A stretch of 64,000 nt of DNA from AC-32 sp963717475 (GCA_963717475.1 OY970337.1:2790001-2854000), one strand, 5' to 3'. Shown: positions 15,125 to 23,947, numbered from the stretch's first letter. Notes: generated from the sequence alone by a model not told the origin. Program-made: numbers and translations.

Positions 15125-16978
15125 TTAGCGACTCTCACCTGGATTCGCACTCTCGGCGGAGCCCTGCAGCACGTTGAAGCTGAACATCATCCCGCTCTCG
15201 TGGTGCTCCGCGATGTGGCAATGAGCCATCCAGCGGCCTGGGTTCGTGACGTCGAGCAGGATGTCGACGGTCTCGCCTGTCCGGACGAGCACAGTGTCCT
15301 TCCACACGAGGTTCGGCTCGACGACGTCGTCGCGAGCGAGGATCAGGAAGCGGCCGGCGCCATGGACGTGGAACGGGTGCGGCATTGGATGGTCCGAGTC
15401 CATCTCGTTGACGAGCCGCAGCTTCACCTGATCGCCGACCCGGAACGTCCAGTCGATCTGCGCGTTCTCCGCACCGGTCTGGCGGTCGACGAGCTTCCAA
15501 CGCATGTTCGCCGGCGTCGTCGTCCGGTTGACCTCGACCATGTCGTCTTCCCACTCGATGCCTTGTGCGCGGTCGTGCGCGTGGTCGGTCTCGCTGTGCT
15601 GATCGTGGCCGTGTCCGTGATGACCGTGGTGGCCGTGCCCGCCGTGCTGGTCGCCGTGGTGGCCGTGCCCGTGGTGGTCGTGCTCGTGCCCTGCGCCAGC
15701 CGCAACCATGCTCTCGGGCAAAAGCTTCATGCCGCACTTCGGGCAGCGGTCAGGCTTGTCGCTCGTCACCTCGGGATGCATCGGGCAGAGGTACGTGGTC
15801 TCTGCTGCCTGGGCGAGCAGCTTCATGCCGCACTTGGGGCAGCTTCCGGGCTCCGCGCTCACCACCTCAGGGTGCATCGGGCAGACGTAGACGACCTCGA
15901 CGCCCTCGGGCACGCCCATGTCCATCTCGGCGACGAACGAGAGCGTCTTGTCGGGCGGTGCAGTCAGGTACGGCTCGACCCGCTCGCGTTGCTCGACCAT
16001 GTCAGCGTTCGTCCGCAGCTGGCTGAACGCGTCGGCGAATGACTCTTCCGGCGACTCGTCAGCGACGCTGACGCCGGCAAGCCGGTAAGTGCGCTCGGGC
16101 GTCCGGTGCTCGAGCTCGAGCTCGCCTGCCGATGGGAAGTGCACGTCGACGACGACGCGCTCGGACGGCGCAAGCAGCACCTCTTCGACAAGCTCCTCCC
16201 GCTCATAGTGGCCCGCGTCGGCACCGACCAGCTTCATCTCTGCGCCAGGCAACGCAACATTGAAGACTCTTGTGTTTGCGGTGTTCGTGAAGTAGAAGCG
16301 CACGACCTCGCCGCACTTCACCCGGAGCGACAGGTCAGGCTCGCCCGCGACGAGCATCACGTTGCCGAAGCGACCCATCGCGACGTGCGTCGTCTCCGAC
16401 ACCCGAAATGCTGCGACCTGGCCTTCTTCGATCAGGATGTCGTCGAGCGTCAGCAAGAGCTCGCGGTTGGCCGGCGGCCAGTAGTCGGCCTCGCTCGGCG
16501 TGACGAGGATGTTCCCGTAGAGGCCCAGCTCCTGGCCGTAGTCCTCACGGATGTGCGGGTGGTACCAGAACGCACCGGGGTCGGGCACGTGCACCTGGTA
16601 CGTAAAGCTCTCGCCGATCGGGATGGGTGCCTGCGTGTCGTGGGTGCCGTCGTAGCGGTTCTCGAGGCGAAGGCCATGCCAGTGCACGGTCGCTTCGATG
16701 TCGCCGTTGTTTGTGACCGGGATGGCGATCGTGGCGCCCTGCGGGACCTTCAGCGTCGGCCCCGGCACGGAGCCGTTGTAGGCGAGCATCCGCACGGTCG
16801 CGTCGCCGATCTGCTTCTTGACCGGCACGATCTCGAGCTTGAGCTCGTCTCCATCGGCGAGCTCGTTGAGCTCGGTCTCGCGTGCTTCGGGAAGTCCTTC
16901 GGTTCCGCGCGGCAGTTCCGCGACGTGACCGTGGCGATGGGAGCCGTGATCATGCTCATGAGACTCGTGGTCATGCAC
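15125..16978 (-). CDS. Multicopper oxidase with two inserted heavy-metal-binding domains and a His-rich linker
   Basis: Three cupredoxin domains are visible. The four copper-ligand motifs HWHG, WYHPHI, HPFHVHG and HCHIAEHHESGMM are all intact, so T1, T2 and T3 coppers should bind. Between domains 2 and 3 (roughly residues 350-455) sit two heavy-metal-binding repeats (YVCPMHPEV..CPKCGMKLL and YLCPMHPEV..CPKCGMKLL) and a histidine-rich run. The N-terminus is also His-rich and has no evident signal peptide. Start GTG 16978 lies 2 nt after the monooxygenase stop, so the two form an operon. A copper or other metal oxidase function is likely; the substrate is not shown by the sequence. Confidence 0.85.
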   Translation of the reverse strand: MHDHESHEHDHGSHRHGHVAELPRGTEGLPEARETELNELADGDELKLEIVPVKKQIGDATVRMLAYNGSVPGPTLKVPQGATIAIPVTNNGDIEATVHWHGLRLENRYDGTHDTQAPIPIGESFTYQVHVPDPGAFWYHPHIREDYGQELGLYGNILVTPSEADYWPPANRELLLTLDDILIEEGQVAAFRVSETTHVAMGRFGNVMLVAGEPDLSLRVKCGEVVRFYFTNTANTRVFNVALPGAEMKLVGADAGHYEREELVEEVLLAPSERVVVDVHFPSAGELELEHRTPERTYRLAGVSVADESPEESFADAFSQLRTNADMVEQRERVEPYLTAPPDKTLSFVAEMDMGVPEGVEVVYVCPMHPEVVSAEPGSCPKCGMKLLAQAAETTYLCPMHPEVTSDKPDRCPKCGMKLLPESMVAAGAGHEHDHHGHGHHGDQHGGHGHHGHHGHGHDQHSETDHAHDRAQGIEWEDDMVEVNRTTTPANMRWKLVDRQTGAENAQIDWTFRVGDQVKLRLVNEMDSDHPMPHPFHVHGAGRFLILARDDVVEPNLVWKDTVLVRTGETVDILLDVTNPGRWMAHCHIAEHHESGMMFSFNVLQGSAESANPGESR

Positions 16979-16980
16979 CG

Positions 16981-18087
16981 TTAGGTCCTTTCGCTCGAGC
17001 GGGCTTCGCTGGCTGCGCCGGCGTCGACCGGTGAGCCTGCCTCTGCTGGTCTGTTCGATTGCTGGTAGTCCGCGATCTTCTCAGCGATGAACTCGGCGTC
17101 GTCCTTGATGAACCCGATCAACGCCGAGCCGCGGGTGTGCTGCCAGGTGAGGCCGAGGAAGTGGAGGCCGGGCAGCTCGGTGACGCCGCGGCGGTGGCGC
17201 AGGCGACCGTCCTCGTCGAAGATCGGCAGCTTGATCCATGAGTAGTCGGAGCGGTAGCCGGTCGCCCAGATGACGGCGCCAACTTCGAGTTCGCTCCCGT
17301 CTTCGAAGCGCACCCGCCGGCCCTCGACGTCGACAAGCCGTGGCTTGAGCTCGACGCCGTAGCGCTCCGTCATCTCGCGGGGGCTCGAGCCGATTAGCGT
17401 GTCGCGCATGCCCAGCTTGCGGGCAAGGCGTGACTCGACCGTCTTGTTGATGAGGCGCGTCTTGGTCAGCCACCAGAAGAGGTCCCGCCCGAGCACGCGC
17501 TGGGGCAGCGGCTTCTGACGGGAGCCGATCGAGAGCACGACCTTGTGCGTCGCCGAGAGTTCCTTCGCAATCTGAAAGCCCGTGTTGCCGCCGCCGACCA
17601 CGAGCACTGTCCCCTCTGGCACGTCACCCGGCTTGCGGTAGCCGACAGCATGGGTCTGGAAGAGGTCGCCGGCCAGCTTCTCGCTGAGCTTCGGCACGAA
17701 CGGGGTTTGGAAGGGACCGGTCGCCACGACGACCTGGTCGGCGATGATTGTCCGTCCCCCGACGGCAACCCGGAACCGCCCGTCGTCGTCCTGGTCGAGT
17801 CGCTTGACCTCGCTGTTCAGCTCGACCGGCAGCTCGAAGGTCGCGGCGTAGCGCTCGAGGTAGCCGATGACCTCGTCGCGGGTCGCGTAACCGTCCGGGT
17901 CACCGGCGAACGGAAGCCCTGGGAGCGCGCTGTAACGACGGGGCGTGAAGAGCGTCAGCGAGTCCCAACGCTCGCGCCATGCCGGCGCGAGCTCGCTCGC
18001 CCGCTCGAGGATCACGAAGCGGTAGCCGTGCTGCCTCAGGAAGTGGCCGATGGCCAGCCCGGCTTGGCCGCCACCGATGACTGCCAC
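16981..18087 (-). CDS. Flavin-dependent monooxygenase / CzcO-like oxidoreductase
   Basis: A two-dinucleotide-fold flavoprotein of about 368 residues. The FAD site is VIGGGQAGLAIG at the N-terminus, the NADPH site is VVGGGNTGFQIAKEL near residue 165, and ATGYRSD marks the family's C-terminal motif. It resembles the flavin monooxygenases often labelled CzcO and found beside metal-resistance genes. It is the first gene of a two-gene operon with the multicopper oxidase. The start at GTG 18087 places the FAD motif at once; the frame stays open upstream without a good start. The substrate is unknown. Confidence 0.8.
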   Translation of the reverse strand: MAVIGGGQAGLAIGHFLRQHGYRFVILERASELAPAWRERWDSLTLFTPRRYSALPGLPFAGDPDGYATRDEVIGYLERYAATFELPVELNSEVKRLDQDDDGRFRVAVGGRTIIADQVVVATGPFQTPFVPKLSEKLAGDLFQTHAVGYRKPGDVPEGTVLVVGGGNTGFQIAKELSATHKVVLSIGSRQKPLPQRVLGRDLFWWLTKTRLINKTVESRLARKLGMRDTLIGSSPREMTERYGVELKPRLVDVEGRRVRFEDGSELEVGAVIWATGYRSDYSWIKLPIFDEDGRLRHRRGVTELPGLHFLGLTWQHTRGSALIGFIKDDAEFIAEKIADYQQSNRPAEAGSPVDAGAASEARSSERT

Positions 18088-18199
18088 ATCGAGGTGCCGC
18101 GCGCTGCTGTCGCCGGAATTGCTCGAAGCTGAGTTCAGCCGACACCCTCCTCGTCACTCAGTCGCGTTTCGGGTGTGAATAAACGACTACGTTCTATCC

Positions 18200-18859
18200 G
18201 TGTCAAGGGAAGCCGAAGCAACTTTCCTGTTCGCCGACATCGCCGGCTTTACGGCGCTCACGGAGGCGCACGGTGACGAGCATGCCGTGCAGCTCGTGGA
18301 GGACTTCGCGAATGTCGTACAGGCGGAACTCCCACGCGTCGACGGCGAGTACGTGAAGGCAGTCGGCGACGCGCTCATGCTGCGAGTGCCCGACCCCGCC
18401 GATGCAGTTCGCCTCGGCTTGTGGATCACGCGAAATGCGATGGGCGGCCATCATGCGCCGTCTGTCCGCGTCGGCGGCAACCACGGCTCGGCTGTCGAAC
18501 GCAGCGGCGACTACTTCGGAACGACGATCAATGTCGCGGCGCGGGTCTCGGCGCTCGCCGCCGGCGGCGAGGTACTCGTCACCGGGCAGACGGCAGCGCT
18601 TGCGCCCGATCTCGAGGGGGTGCTCTACGAGTCGCGCGGGCGGCAGGTGCTGCGCAATGTCGCGGAGCCGGTCGAGATTTTCGCCGTCGTTCGCGTGGAC
18701 GAGAATGCCGATCACCTGGCGATCGACCCTGTTTGTCAGATGGCGGTCGATCCAGAGCGTGCGGTTGGCCGCTTGCTGCTAGACGAGAAGGCGTACTACT
18801 TCTGTTCGCTTACGTGTGCAGCAGCCTTTGCCCAGCACCCGGAGCGGTACCCCGCATAG
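18200..18859 (+). CDS. Class III nucleotidyl cyclase fused to a C-terminal YHS metal-binding domain
   Basis: The first 175 residues form a class III cyclase catalytic domain. Metal-binding aspartates appear in FADIAGFTALTEAHGDE and KAVGDALML, and the transition-state Asn and Arg in TINVAARVSALA. The final 45 residues are a YHS domain (DPVCQMAVDPERAVGRLLL, then YYFCSLTCAAAF), a small Cys-containing metal-binding module. There is no membrane segment, so it is a soluble cyclase likely to be controlled by metal. Start GTG 18200 is preceded by an AT-richer stretch and no Shine-Dalgarno site. It is divergent from the oxidase operon. Cyclase activity is predicted; whether ATP or GTP is used is not. 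Confidence 0.82.
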   Translation: MSREAEATFLFADIAGFTALTEAHGDEHAVQLVEDFANVVQAELPRVDGEYVKAVGDALMLRVPDPADAVRLGLWITRNAMGGHHAPSVRVGGNHGSAVERSGDYFGTTINVAARVSALAAGGEVLVTGQTAALAPDLEGVLYESRGRQVLRNVAEPVEIFAVVRVDENADHLAIDPVCQMAVDPERAVGRLLLDEKAYYFCSLTCAAAFAQHPERYPA

Positions 18860-18927
18860 CTGTCCCTCACGAGACGCGCCATCCATCGCCGAGGCCGTGA
18901 TGGCGTAAGCAAATCTCGCCGATGCAA

Positions 18928-20074
18928 CTAGCCGCCCGCCTCCTCGCGCCGCAGCCACTCGGCGAGGAAGGGCTCGACGATTCGGTACTCGCCGTCGCGC
19001 CCCTGGGCGACGATCTCCTTCTGCACGAGGCCGCTCAGGGCCCGCTGGAGGGTCGGCGTCGGCGGCAGATCGTGCCGCGAGGCGTAGTCGGCGGAGTACA
19101 CGGCGCGCACGGGCTCGTCGGCGAGCGCGAGCATCAGGAGGCGCTGGGGCCGCGGCGCGTCGTCCCACATGAGCACCAGGTGGTTGTGCTCGGAGCGCAG
19201 GACGCGGCCGAGCGCCGTCCTCCACGTCCGCGGCCGATGCCTCGCCCCCGTCCGGCACCAGCTCCCAGACGAAGTAGGCGAGCTCCTGCGTCGCGTACGG
19301 GTGGCCTCCCGTCGAGGCGAGCAGGCGCGCCGCGGCCTCGGCGGAGAGGCGCTTGCCGGACTCCTCGAAGCGCTGACGGAGGAACGGCTCGAACGCCGTC
19401 GGCGGGATGACGCCGATCTCGAGCTGCTTCGCGCTGCGCCAGAACGGCTCGTTCTTGTCGCTGAAGATCCGCCTGAGCAGATGCCGCTTGCTGCCGAGGT
19501 AGACGTGGCTCACCTCGGGCTGCGCCTGGAAGACGGCGCGCATCAGGTTCGGGAAGCGCGGGTCGAGCGCGAGGATCTCCTGGAACTCGTCGAACACGAT
19601 CACGACCCGCCGCTTGCGCTCGGCGGCGAGCTCGCCGAGGAGCTCGAGCAGGCGCTCGATCGTCTCGTCGATGTCCGTCTTGCGGCGGCCGGCCTGGAAG
19701 CTGAACCGCAGCGTCCCGTCGGAATCCACCTCCATGGTCGGAACGACGCGCAGGCCGCGAAACAGCTCCGCGGCCTTCTCGAACGTCTGCCCGACGAGCG
19801 ACGCGACGTCTGCGTAGATCGTCTTCGCGAGAGCCGCGGCGAAGCGCTCCTTGGTGGGCGTCTTCATCAGGTCGAGGTAGCCGACCAGCGCCTTCTCGCG
19901 CATCGCCTCCTGGGTCGCGCGCAGGACGAGGGAGGACTTTCCGTAACGGCGCGGCGCGTAGACGAGGACGTTCTGGCCGTTGAGCATGTCGGAGACGAGC
20001 TCGCGCAGCTCGGGCTCGCGGTCGGTGAACGCCTCGTCGAGCGCCAGGTCGCCGAAGGTGAAGGGGTTGGTCAA
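18928..20074 (-). CDS. P-loop ATPase of the archaeal-type ATPase_2/AAA family (one frame break)
   Basis: Walker A APRRYGKSSLVLR lies near residue 40 and Walker B VVIVFDEFQEI near residue 160, followed by the arginine-rich GSKRHLLRRIF. The C-terminal part looks like a winged helix (YSADYASRHDLPPTPTLQRA, then LVQKEIVAQ). This layout is typical of ATPases of the PF01637 type, whose roles are mostly unknown. The frame is broken by +1 near 19205 (GACGGCG); removing one G joins VEDALGRVLRSEHNHLVLMW. The product is about 381 residues. Its promoter region is strongly palindromic, which suggests tight control. Confidence 0.75.
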
Positions 20075-20087
20075 CGTTCTCTCCTAT

Positions 20088-20142
20088 GCATGGCTGCATT
20101 ATACAGCAGCCAATAAGTCATATGCGATCGCGCATAATGCAG
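20088..20142 (-). promoter_or_regulatory. Promoter of the ATPase gene with two palindromes
   Basis: The minus strand carries a perfect TATAAT (20105-20100) 25 nt before the start codon. Two inverted repeats flank or overlap it: GGCTGC / GCAGCC around the -10 box (20093-20112) and TATGCG / CGCATA (20119-20134). They could be operator sites for a repressor. I find no good -35 hexamer. Confidence 0.5.
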
Positions 20143-20153
20143 TCGGCGATAAC

Positions 20154-20735
20154 TCAGGGAGCGAGGAGCTCTCGCCGCCAGCCGCCGGCCGTGCGCGTGT
20201 ACCTGGCCCGCTCGTGGAGGCGGTCGTCGCGGTGCTGCCAGAGCTCGATCGCGTCGGGCTCGAGCAGGTAGCCGCCCCAGCGCGCGGGGCGTGGGACCTC
20301 GTCACCCGGCAGGAGGCGCTCGAACTCCGCCTCGAGCTCGTCACGGCTCTCGATCGGCTCGCTCTGGTGCGAGGCCGCCGCGGCCGCTCGCGATCGGGGC
20401 GGGCGCGTAGCCCAGTACGCATCCGACTCCTCTTCCGAAAGACGGCGCACCGAGCCCTCGACGCGCACCTGCCGGCCGAGCGCTCGCCAGTAGAAGACGA
20501 GCGCGGCGCGGGGGTTGTCCGCCAGTTCCAGTCCCTTCCGGCTCTCGTAGCCCGAGAAGAACGTGAAGCCGTGGGCGTCGGCCCCCTTCAGCAGGAGCAT
20601 CCGCGCCGAGGGACGGCCGTCCCCGTCGGCGGTGGCGAGCGTCATCGCCTCGGGCGCCTCCACGCCCGCCGCCCGGGCCTCCTCCAGCCACTCGTTGAAG
20701 ATCGCGACCGGGTCGTTCAACGCCGGCTCGTTCAA
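20154..20735 (-). CDS. Pyridoxamine 5'-phosphate oxidase family protein (PdxH-like)
   Basis: A 193-residue flavin-split-barrel protein that reads like a full PdxH. FMN- and PLP-site patterns are MTLATADGDGRPSARMLLLKG, FTFFSGYESRKGLELADNP, ALVFYWRALGRQVRVEG and the C-terminal W-x-R-E-L-like GGWRRELLAP. Classic PdxH ends RL-x-P, so this is close. It would oxidise pyridox(am)ine 5'-phosphate to PLP using FMN and oxygen. Start TTG 20735 overlaps the stop of the creatininase gene (TTGA). It is the last gene of a five-gene operon with an ABC exporter. Confidence 0.82.
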   Translation of the reverse strand: MNEPALNDPVAIFNEWLEEARAAGVEAPEAMTLATADGDGRPSARMLLLKGADAHGFTFFSGYESRKGLELADNPRAALVFYWRALGRQVRVEGSVRRLSEEESDAYWATRPPRSRAAAAASHQSEPIESRDELEAEFERLLPGDEVPRPARWGGYLLEPDAIELWQHRDDRLHERARYTRTAGGWRRELLAP

Positions 20736-21433
20736 CGCCAGGCGCTCTCGAGCAGCTCGCGCACTTCCTCGACTCCCGCGCGCCAGACCGCCTCGACCTG
20801 TTCGTCGGGCAGCTGGTAGGCGCCGGCGAAGACGCCGTCTCCGAGCAGGGCGCGCACGCCGTCCGGATTCGCCACGCGGTAGGCCTCCTGGTCGAGCGGC
20901 GGCTTCCGCTCGCTCGGCAGGTCGACTCCCTCGAGCCGCGTCCAGGGGAAGTTCTCGTACCAGTTCGCGTGGCTCGGCTCCGGGTCGATGGACATCGCCT
21001 CGGCCTGCACGCGCTCGCTCGCCCACCAGTTGTGGAAGATCGCCTGCGCGTCCGGGTGCTCCGCCGCCCACTCGCGCACGAGCGAGGCGGCCGCGAGGTT
21101 CCCGCCGTGGCCGTTCACCACCAGGAACCGCCGAAAACCCTGGCCGTGGAGTGAGTCGAGCAGGTCGCGAATGACCGCGAGGAAGGTCTCGAGCCGAAGC
21201 GTCGGGCTTCCCGGGTACGAGGCGAACGAGGGCGTCAGGCCGTACGCGAGCACGGGCAGGACGAGGACGCCCAGAGGCTCGGCCGCCTCGGCCGAGACGC
21301 GCTCGGCGAGGATGTTGTCGGTCTCCAGCGAGAGGTAGCCGTGCTGCTCCGTCGAGCCGACCGGCAGCACCACGCGGTCGTCGCGCGAGAGGTACTCCTC
21401 GACCTGCATCCAGTTGAGGTCGCGCGCTCTCAC
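20732..21433 (-). CDS. Creatininase-family metal-dependent amidohydrolase
   Basis: Metal-ligand motifs of the creatininase fold are present: LPVGSTEQHGYLSLETDNILA near the N-terminus (Glu, His, Asp) and FLVVNGHGGNLAAA in the middle. Family members include creatinine amidohydrolase, the FAPy deformylase ArfB and the mycofactocin maturase MftE. The sequence does not settle which reaction applies here. The 233-residue length is normal. Start GTG 21433 overlaps the preceding permease stop (GTGA) and its own stop overlaps the PdxH-like start. Context (exporter upstream, flavin oxidase downstream) suggests small-molecule processing. Confidence 0.82.
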   Translation of the reverse strand: MRARDLNWMQVEEYLSRDDRVVLPVGSTEQHGYLSLETDNILAERVSAEAAEPLGVLVLPVLAYGLTPSFASYPGSPTLRLETFLAVIRDLLDSLHGQGFRRFLVVNGHGGNLAAASLVREWAAEHPDAQAIFHNWWASERVQAEAMSIDPEPSHANWYENFPWTRLEGVDLPSERKPPLDQEAYRVANPDGVRALLGDGVFAGAYQLPDEQVEAVWRAGVEEVRELLESAWR

Positions 21434-22218
21434 GAACGCTCCAGGGTCGCATGCCGCCGCGCCTGCGTCTCGAACCAGCGCAGCACCGAGTAGCCGAGCA
21501 CGGCGTAGACGGCCCCGATCAGGAGCTCCGCGCCGAGGAGGTCGCTCACGTCGCCGAGGCTGCTCCCCGCAACGAGCTGCCTCGCCGCCTCGATCGCGTG
21601 CGTGAAGGGCATCGCCTGGGCGGCCGTGCTCATCCAGTCCGGCAACGCGTCGAGCGGGACGTTCGCACCGGTGAAGATCAGCAGGAACCCGAAGATGACG
21701 TTGTTCAGCACCGCGTTCTCGCGAATGCGCAGGCTGACCGCCCCGTTGACGAGCCCGAGCCCTGTGCACGAGAACGCCGCGACGAGGATCACGAGCGCGA
21801 GCGGCGCGAACGAGCTCGCGGGCAGGTGGACGCCGAGGATCAGGCTGCCCGCGGCGAGCGAGAAGGCCGAGACGAACGCGCCGTTCAGGATCACCGGAAG
21901 CGAGCGGCCGAAGAACAGCGGGATGCGCGGCGCGGGGCTGACGAGGATCGCGCTGAGCGTGTTCTGGTAGCGCTCGCCGCTGATCATCTGCGACATCGCG
22001 AACAGGCACGGGATCGAGGCGTACTGGAGTGCGTTCCCGATCAAGTAGAACTCGTCCGATTCCAGCTGCGCCGAGCGGCCGATGTAGGCGAAGAGCAGGA
22101 TCTGGAAGATCGGCGAGATCAGCATCGTCGGGATGTAGATCCAGGGCGAGAGCCAGTTCCAGAGCGCGCGGAAGCTCGTGATGCCGCCGACGAAGAAGAG
22201 GCGTGCTGCGGCGGTCAT
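21430..22218 (-). CDS. ABC-2 type transporter permease
   Basis: This integral membrane protein of 262 residues has six predicted helices, with visible segments such as YIPTMLISPIFQILLFAYIG and LALVILVAAFSCTGLGLV. It also has the ABC-2 pattern near residue 190 (NNVIFGFLLIFTGANVPLDALP followed by MPFTHAIEAAR), typical of DrrB-type exporters. ATG 22218 overlaps the preceding permease stop (ATGA). It probably forms a heterodimeric channel with the other permease. Confidence 0.87.
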   Translation of the reverse strand: MTAAARLFFVGGITSFRALWNWLSPWIYIPTMLISPIFQILLFAYIGRSAQLESDEFYLIGNALQYASIPCLFAMSQMISGERYQNTLSAILVSPAPRIPLFFGRSLPVILNGAFVSAFSLAAGSLILGVHLPASSFAPLALVILVAAFSCTGLGLVNGAVSLRIRENAVLNNVIFGFLLIFTGANVPLDALPDWMSTAAQAMPFTHAIEAARQLVAGSSLGDVSDLLGAELLIGAVYAVLGYSVLRWFETQARRHATLERS

Positions 22219-22985
22219 GTCAGCGAGAGCGAGCCGCTGACGCGCGCGGCACGCAGCACGCGGTCGGTGACGAGGATCCCGACCGCGACGTACGCCGAGC
22301 CGAGCCCGAGGCAGGCGAGGAGGTCCGGCAGCGGCGTCCCGCCGAGCGCGGACTCCCGGATCGCGTTCATCCCCCAGGTCGGCGCGAACACCCATGAGAT
22401 CGGCGGCACCCACGTCGGCAGGAGCGTCAGCGGGACCAGGAAGCCGCAGATCAGCCAGACGGGATATTCGAAGAAGTTCCCGAGCACCCACGCGTAGCGG
22501 TAGCGGACGAACGAGACCGCGAACAGGAAGCCGAGGCCGCCGAACGCGAGCACCGCGGCGATCACGGAGAAGGCGAACAGCAGCGGGTGCGCTATCGACA
22601 GGTTGATGCCGAACAGCAGCCGGCCCCAGAGCAGCGTCGCGATCAGGTTGTAGATGCCGACGGTCGCGAGCCCGAGCGTCGCCGGCAGCAGGACGAGCGA
22701 GAAATGCCGTGGCGCGGAGACGACGAGCTCCAACGTCCCCCACCAGCGCTCGCGCTGCATGGCGGTCCCGGAAGACGTGCTGACGCTCGACCACATTCCC
22801 ATGACGGCCGCGCCGAGCGAGGCGTAGAGAAGGGTCCGCGGCCCGCCGCCCGCCCGGAAGACGAAGAAGGCGACGGTCGCGAAGAAGAGCGGGTAGATGA
22901 CGTTGCCGAAGCCGTCGAACGGCGAGCGCATGATCATCTTCAGCTGGAGCACCCACGAGATGCGGAGCAAGCGCAGAGCGCTCAT
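22215..22985 (-). CDS. ABC-2 type transporter permease
   Basis: A second, diverged permease of 256 residues with an N-terminal amphipathic stretch (LLRISWVLQLKMIMRSPFDG) and about six helices. It contains the ABC-2 signature region FFEYPVWLICGFLVPLTLLP. It overlaps the ATPase gene and the next permease by 4 nt each (ATGA), consistent with fixed stoichiometry through translational coupling. Confidence 0.87.
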   Translation of the reverse strand: MSALRLLRISWVLQLKMIMRSPFDGFGNVIYPLFFATVAFFVFRAGGGPRTLLYASLGAAVMGMWSSVSTSSGTAMQRERWWGTLELVVSAPRHFSLVLLPATLGLATVGIYNLIATLLWGRLLFGINLSIAHPLLFAFSVIAAVLAFGGLGFLFAVSFVRYRYAWVLGNFFEYPVWLICGFLVPLTLLPTWVPPISWVFAPTWGMNAIRESALGGTPLPDLLACLGLGSAYVAVGILVTDRVLRAARVSGSLSLT

Positions 22986-23947
22986 CCGCTCACCAGCGCG
23001 ACGTACGCGTCCTCGAGCGTGGGCTCACGCTGGGAGATGCGGCCGACGTCGGACCCGTTCAGGCAGCCGAGGATCGCGTGGGTCAGCTCGACGCCGGGCG
23101 CCGTCTGTACGACCAGCACCTGCGCCTGCTCGCGCTCCTCGACCGCGACCGAGCTCACACCGTCGAGAGCGCGCACGCGGGCGACGGCCTCCTCTGCGGG
23201 GCCGAAGACCTCCACTTCGACGACCGCTCCTTCGGCGACGCCGCGCTTGAGTTCGGTCGGCGTGCCGTGCGCGACGATCTTCCCGTGGGAGATGACCGCG
23301 ATCCGGTCGCAGAGCGCGTCCGCCTCGAACATGTAGTGCGTCGTGAGCAGCACGGTCTTGCCGGCCTCCGTGAGCGAGCCGATGGTCGCCCGCACCTCGC
23401 GCGCGCCCACCGGGTCGAGGCCGATCGTCGGCTCGTCGAGGAAGATGACCTCGGGATCGTGCAGGAGCCCGCGCGCGACGTGCAGGCGCTGCTTCATGCC
23501 GCGGGAATAGCCCTCCGCGCGCTCGTGCTCGCGACCGGCCAGCCCCACGAGCTCGAGCAGCTCGCCGATCCGCGCCTTCTGCTCGCGCGGCGGGACGCCG
23601 TAGAGCTCGGCGAAGTAGCGCAGGTTGTCGTAGCCGGAGAGCCGCTCGTAGACGCCGCGCTCGCCGCCGAAGACGTAGCCGATCCGCCGGCGCACCTCCT
23701 TGGCGTCCTCGACGACGTCCAGCCCGAGCACGCGCGCCTTGCCGGCGGTAGGGATCAGCAGCGTGATCAGCATCTTGATCGTCGTGGTCTTGCCCGCGCC
23801 GTTCGGCCCGAGCAGCCCGAACAGCTCGCCCTCGCCGACCGCGAAGTCGATCCCCCGGACCGCCTCGATGCTCTTCGACCGCCGGCGGAACGAGCCGGTG
23901 GTCGTCCGGTAGGTCCTGCGCAGCCCCTCGACCTCGATCGCCGCCAT
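22982..23947 (-). CDS. ABC transporter ATP-binding protein (DrrA-like)
   Basis: The ATPase has Walker A GPNGAGKTTTIKML, Q-loop region RIGYVFGGERGVYERLSG, signature YSRGMKQRLHVARGLLHDPEV, Walker B IFLDEPTIGLDPVGAREV and the switch histidine in LLTTHYMFEAD. The C-terminal domain (about 70 residues) is like that of DrrA/CcmA-type exporters. ATG 23947 (MAAIEVEGLRRTYRT) is chosen because the nucleotide-binding fold starts there; ATG 24025 would add an implausible basic tail. It is the first gene of the five-gene operon. The substrate is unknown. Confidence 0.9.
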   Translation of the reverse strand: MAAIEVEGLRRTYRTTTGSFRRRSKSIEAVRGIDFAVGEGELFGLLGPNGAGKTTTIKMLITLLIPTAGKARVLGLDVVEDAKEVRRRIGYVFGGERGVYERLSGYDNLRYFAELYGVPPREQKARIGELLELVGLAGREHERAEGYSRGMKQRLHVARGLLHDPEVIFLDEPTIGLDPVGAREVRATIGSLTEAGKTVLLTTHYMFEADALCDRIAVISHGKIVAHGTPTELKRGVAEGAVVEVEVFGPAEEAVARVRALDGVSSVAVEEREQAQVLVVQTAPGVELTHAILGCLNGSDVGRISQREPTLEDAYVALVSG

